A stretch of DNA of 64,000 nucleotides from Paenibacillus catalpae (GTDB lineage: Bacteria > Bacillota > Bacilli > Paenibacillales > Paenibacillaceae), in the NCBI RefSeq assembly GCF_900112695.1, contig NZ_FOMT01000002.1, positions 874,479-938,478 of the forward strand. Reading direction: 5' to 3'. This document shows, one piece after another, positions 61,803 through 64,000 of this stretch. Position 1 is the first letter of the stretch. Each line of letters starts with the position of its first letter. The notes beneath the pieces are model-generated. The model was not told the origin of the DNA and did no database searches. It saw nothing but the letters and a program-made list of their open reading frames with translations. Both the position numbers and the translations under genes were made by a program.

Positions 61803-62686
61803 AGTTAAATATATCTCACGTGACGCAATACGAGTACGAGGGTTCAGCAACGGACAGTGTCAATGAGATCCGGCTGACGCCAAGCACGAATGAACGGCAG
61901 TCCTGCTACCAGCAGGCTATCTTTATAGAGCCCAACGCTTCGCTCTTCAGCTATGAAGATTACTTCGGCAACCGGGTACACTCCTTTTCCGTTAATCCGC
62001 CTCATAGGCGGCTGACGATCCGGACGCAGATGACGGTCGTTACGAGGCATGCCCCTAGTCCGGAGCAGCAGGCTGCCCTTCTGAACGGGAAGCTGGCCCG
62101 GGAGGCATGGGCCTGGCTGGAGACGGAAGAAGCGGCTAACCGCTTTGCAGAGTTTCTGCTGGAGACCCATTATACGAATATAACGGGGGAAGTAAAGCAG
62201 TATGCGGATACGTTTGCTCTGAAGGAAGGGCAGGATATCAGCGTGCTTAGCTGGTTGATTTCGTTGTCCGGCAAGATCCGCTCCGAATTTATCTATGACC
62301 CGGAAGCTACAACGGTTACCACTAAGGCCAGTGATCTTATTGAACGCAAGCGCGGGGTATGCCAGGATTTCGCCCATCTGATGATTGCTTGCTGCCGGGT
62401 TCATCATATTCCTGCCCGCTATGTGAGCGGTTATCATTTTGTAGGCGACCTTCAGGGAGGCAGCGCAGATTTTGAACAGGCATCACATGCCTGGGTGGAA
62501 GCGTATGTGCCTCAGCTGGGCTGGTGCAGCTTTGACCCGACGAATGAAGCACCGGTTGGCGAGCGATATGTAAAGCTGGGGCATGGCCGGGATTACAAGG
62601 ATATCGTTCCTGTAAAAGGCGTGTACCGGGGCAGTGGCGAGCAGAAGCTGAAGGTAACCGTTGACGTACGTAAAATCGAGGACTAA
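61799..62686 (+). CDS. Transglutaminase-like cysteine protease-fold protein
   Basis: A 295-residue cytoplasmic protein. An N-terminal beta domain (about 1-80, MKLNISHVTQYEYEG) precedes a transglutaminase core with the triad Cys188 (RGVCQDFAHLMIACCR), His230 (SHAWVEAYVP) and Asp246 (WCSFDPTNE). Such proteins could cut or transfer peptide bonds made by the ATP-grasp partner. The ATG at 61799 overlaps the alpha-E stop and has GGGGGAGG upstream. It completes the three-gene unit; a terminator follows. Confidence 0.93.
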   Translation: MKLNISHVTQYEYEGSATDSVNEIRLTPSTNERQSCYQQAIFIEPNASLFSYEDYFGNRVHSFSVNPPHRRLTIRTQMTVVTRHAPSPEQQAALLNGKLAREAWAWLETEEAANRFAEFLLETHYTNITGEVKQYADTFALKEGQDISVLSWLISLSGKIRSEFIYDPEATTVTTKASDLIERKRGVCQDFAHLMIACCRVHHIPARYVSGYHFVGDLQGGSADFEQASHAWVEAYVPQLGWCSFDPTNEAPVGERYVKLGHGRDYKDIVPVKGVYRGSGEQKLKVTVDVRKIED

Positions 62687-62706
62687 TACATGATTAGGGA
62701 CAAAAT

Positions 62707-62755
62707 AAGGCTGCTTTCCAAGGTTCGGTTATGGGAACCTTGGGAAGCAGCCTTT
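62707..62755 (+). terminator. Terminator of the three-gene operon
   Basis: AAGGCTGCTTTCCAAGGTTC pairs with GAACCTTGGGAAGCAGCCTT (one mismatch); the T-run is short. It may also serve the convergent small gene. Confidence 0.82.
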
Positions 62756-62766
62756 GTGTTATTCGG

Positions 62767-62943
62767 CTAACCGAGAAAATAATTAAGCTCGACTTCAACC
62801 TCTTCGATGACAACGTCCGTAATCCGCTGATCTCTGGTATATCGCCACTGCTCGTAATATTCCTCTTTCATATAGACATGAACCATAAACCTTGCCCCCA
62901 CATTAAACATGACCCTGTAACCTGTAAACTTATCTTTGGACAA
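62767..62943 (-). CDS. Small hypothetical protein
   Basis: A 58-residue acidic protein read from TTG at 62943, which has GAGGTGAT eight bases upstream. An ATG eight codons further up has no ribosome site. The sequence (SKDKFTGYRVMFNVGARFMV, HVYMKEEYYEQWRYTRDQ, VIEEVEVELNYFLG) looks like a mixed beta-strand/helix fold without membrane parts. I do not recognise the family. It is convergent with the transglutaminase gene. Confidence 0.6.
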   Translation of the reverse strand: MSKDKFTGYRVMFNVGARFMVHVYMKEEYYEQWRYTRDQRITDVVIEEVEVELNYFLG

Positions 62944-63343
62944 CGGTATCACCTCGGATGTCTTCATTCTCGGTAGAAAGTACTAGAAAAATTATAGTGA
63001 AGATAGAGGAAAAATGCTATAAGCATATATCATGCTTTCTTGGGCACTTTTTCCTAAATTTTTTCTCATAATTGGTAACAGAGGAAATCATGTTTAGAGG
63101 AATTTCTATCCTGCAATTTTCGCTAAAACAGCCCTGTTATGCGATAGGTGAGTCGTGGTGAAAAGCAATGCTGGCCTAGGTTTGAGCGCGTTTTTTATTA
63201 GAACTCGTTCATAAAAATGACTGGTAAAAGATTGAAAATTAGAGGCTTATAAGATTGGTTCTGTCTATCTGAATTGGCACTTTTTGGTCATTGCGGTGAG
63301 AGTTGGTATATATTTTAATAGGGGTGGGAGGGATGACAAAAAC
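62944..63343. other. AT-rich spacer before the NlpC/P60 gene
   Basis: A 400-bp space with no gene. A plus-strand promoter-like pair TTGGTC and TATATA with 17-bp spacing lies at 63284-63312, and a short GCATATATCATGC inverted repeat at about 63023. Nothing else is recognised. Confidence 0.4.
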
Positions 63344-64000
63344 ATGAAAAAGCAACTACTAAGCCTCGCTATTATCGGTTCTTTACTAGGGACAGCCGGC
63401 ATCGCCAATGCAAGTACAACCTGGACTACGGCAAGCGCAGTAAAGAAATACAATCAGTACATAAACGCAGATAGCTATGTGAAGGATGAGCTCTATAATG
63501 TGGCTGATTTTCATTCTAAGTATGGCAGTGAGTCCAACACTCTCGCTTACCAAGTTGTCGAACGGGCAATCTGGTATATGGAAAATGGTTATATGGTTTA
63601 CGGCAGCGGTTCAGATGCTTATGGCAAATACGGTTACGAGGATTGCTCGGGCTTTGCGCGTTTTGTGTTTGGAGATTTTGGTTTCAATGTTACAGGCACA
63701 TCCGCCAATTATAATACCGTCGGTACAAAAGTGGCCGGTGTCAGCAAGCAAAAGGTTAATGGCAAATGGAAGCTTACCGGGATTGAAAACCTGAAGCTTG
63801 GAGATATTCTGACATGGCAGGAAACAGATCATATTATGCACGTTGCCATTTATATGGGAACCAATCGTAATGGTCAGCCCGTCGTCATTGGAACACGCTC
63901 GGATGGCAATCCGACAGCGCTTGGTACGGTTGACGGATGGGAATATTGGTGGGGCGAGAACTTCAAGGAAGCCCGCCGCGTAATCCCTGCAGCCGGATTT
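63344..64000 (+). CDS. Secreted NlpC/P60 family protein (3' partial)
   Basis: The frame runs from ATG at 63344 to the window edge, 219 codons without a stop. Residues 1-23 form a Sec signal (KKQLLSLAIIGSLLGTAGIA, cleavage near ANA). The domain from about 65 to 200 is NlpC/P60-like: catalytic Cys101 in YEDCSGFARFVFG and His166 in DHIMHVAIYMG, with KLGDILTW before it. This pattern is that of peptidases that cut wall stem peptides. GGGAGGG lies about twelve bases upstream of the ATG. The C-terminus, and any wall-binding domain, is outside the window. Confidence 0.82.
   Translation, partial: MKKQLLSLAIIGSLLGTAGIANASTTWTTASAVKKYNQYINADSYVKDELYNVADFHSKYGSESNTLAYQVVERAIWYMENGYMVYGSGSDAYGKYGYEDCSGFARFVFGDFGFNVTGTSANYNTVGTKVAGVSKQKVNGKWKLTGIENLKLGDILTWQETDHIMHVAIYMGTNRNGQPVVIGTRSDGNPTALGTVDGWEYWWGENFKEARRVIPAAGF

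Noticed and set aside
1..64000. tRNA, rRNA, CRISPR arrays, prophage or transposase genes
   Set aside because: None was recognised on either strand. The repeats seen are short palindromes without coding capacity.

Overview
The window looks like a chromosomal segment from Paenibacillus or a close relative (spore-forming Bacillota, roughly 50% GC). Signs of this are strong AGGAGG-type ribosome binding sites, a T-box, an S-box and a c-di-AMP leader, many U-tailed terminators, spore genes (ytxC, a small spore protein behind a textbook SigG promoter, prkA), LiaFSR, an AbrB-type regulator and KtrAB. No rRNA, tRNA, CRISPR array, prophage or transposase gene was seen. Most of the window is housekeeping DNA. 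The unusual material lies in the spaces between genes.

Layout. 0-4 kb: the end of an oligopeptide ABC ATPase gene, then a sulfate uptake operon (binding protein, CysT, CysW, YezD) with no ATPase gene. 4-8 kb: yqzM, uvrC, then two minus-strand genes for low-complexity proteins that share a promoter-like element. 8-12 kb: a CPBP membrane protease and ktrBA behind a c-di-AMP riboswitch. 12-17 kb: a LysR gene divergent from sdhCAB. 17-25 kb: HxlR/DoxX, EamA, hisJ, a LysR gene, an MFS gene, cysK and corA. 25-29 kb: S-box-controlled metA-metI-metC. 29-36 kb: mqnC, an FkbM methyltransferase, ytxC, T-box-controlled thrS, a 3D-domain secreted protein and a spore protein. 36-46 kb: amt, liaFSR, yugN, htrA with an OmpR-type two-component pair, ispH. 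46-53 kb: a DAHP synthase, glnA, thpR, serC, an orphan response regulator, trmL, an AbrB-like gene. 53-64 kb: an aminotransferase, a DUF2161 nuclease-like gene, prkA, a globin-coupled sensor, a three-gene ATP-grasp/alpha-E/transglutaminase operon, and an NlpC/P60 gene cut by the window end.

Three systems link up. Sulfur: sulfate import, cysK and metA-metI-metC run from sulfate to cysteine to homocysteine. Glu111 of MetA points to O-acetylhomoserine, which suits MetI. Envelope stress: LiaFSR, HtrA with its own two-component pair, and two wall-hydrolase-like secreted proteins. Nitrogen: amt and a glnA with a perfect GlnR/TnrA box, though this GlnA is of the GSI-beta type rather than the Bacillus GSI-alpha type.

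Best candidates for undescribed biology: (1) a leader motif found upstream of uvrC, hisJ and an MFS gene, in which one segment can pair either with an upstream arm or with the bases just before the ribosome binding site, like a small RNA switch; (2) a family of large imperfect palindromes (about 12.3 and 23.9 kb, opposite orientations) with compensatory arm changes, both between convergent genes; (3) four copies of a 15-bp palindrome at 31.4-31.6 kb; (4) the repeat protein and Cys/His/Lys-rich protein pair at 6.6-7.9 kb. All are read by eye and need computed folding and database searches.
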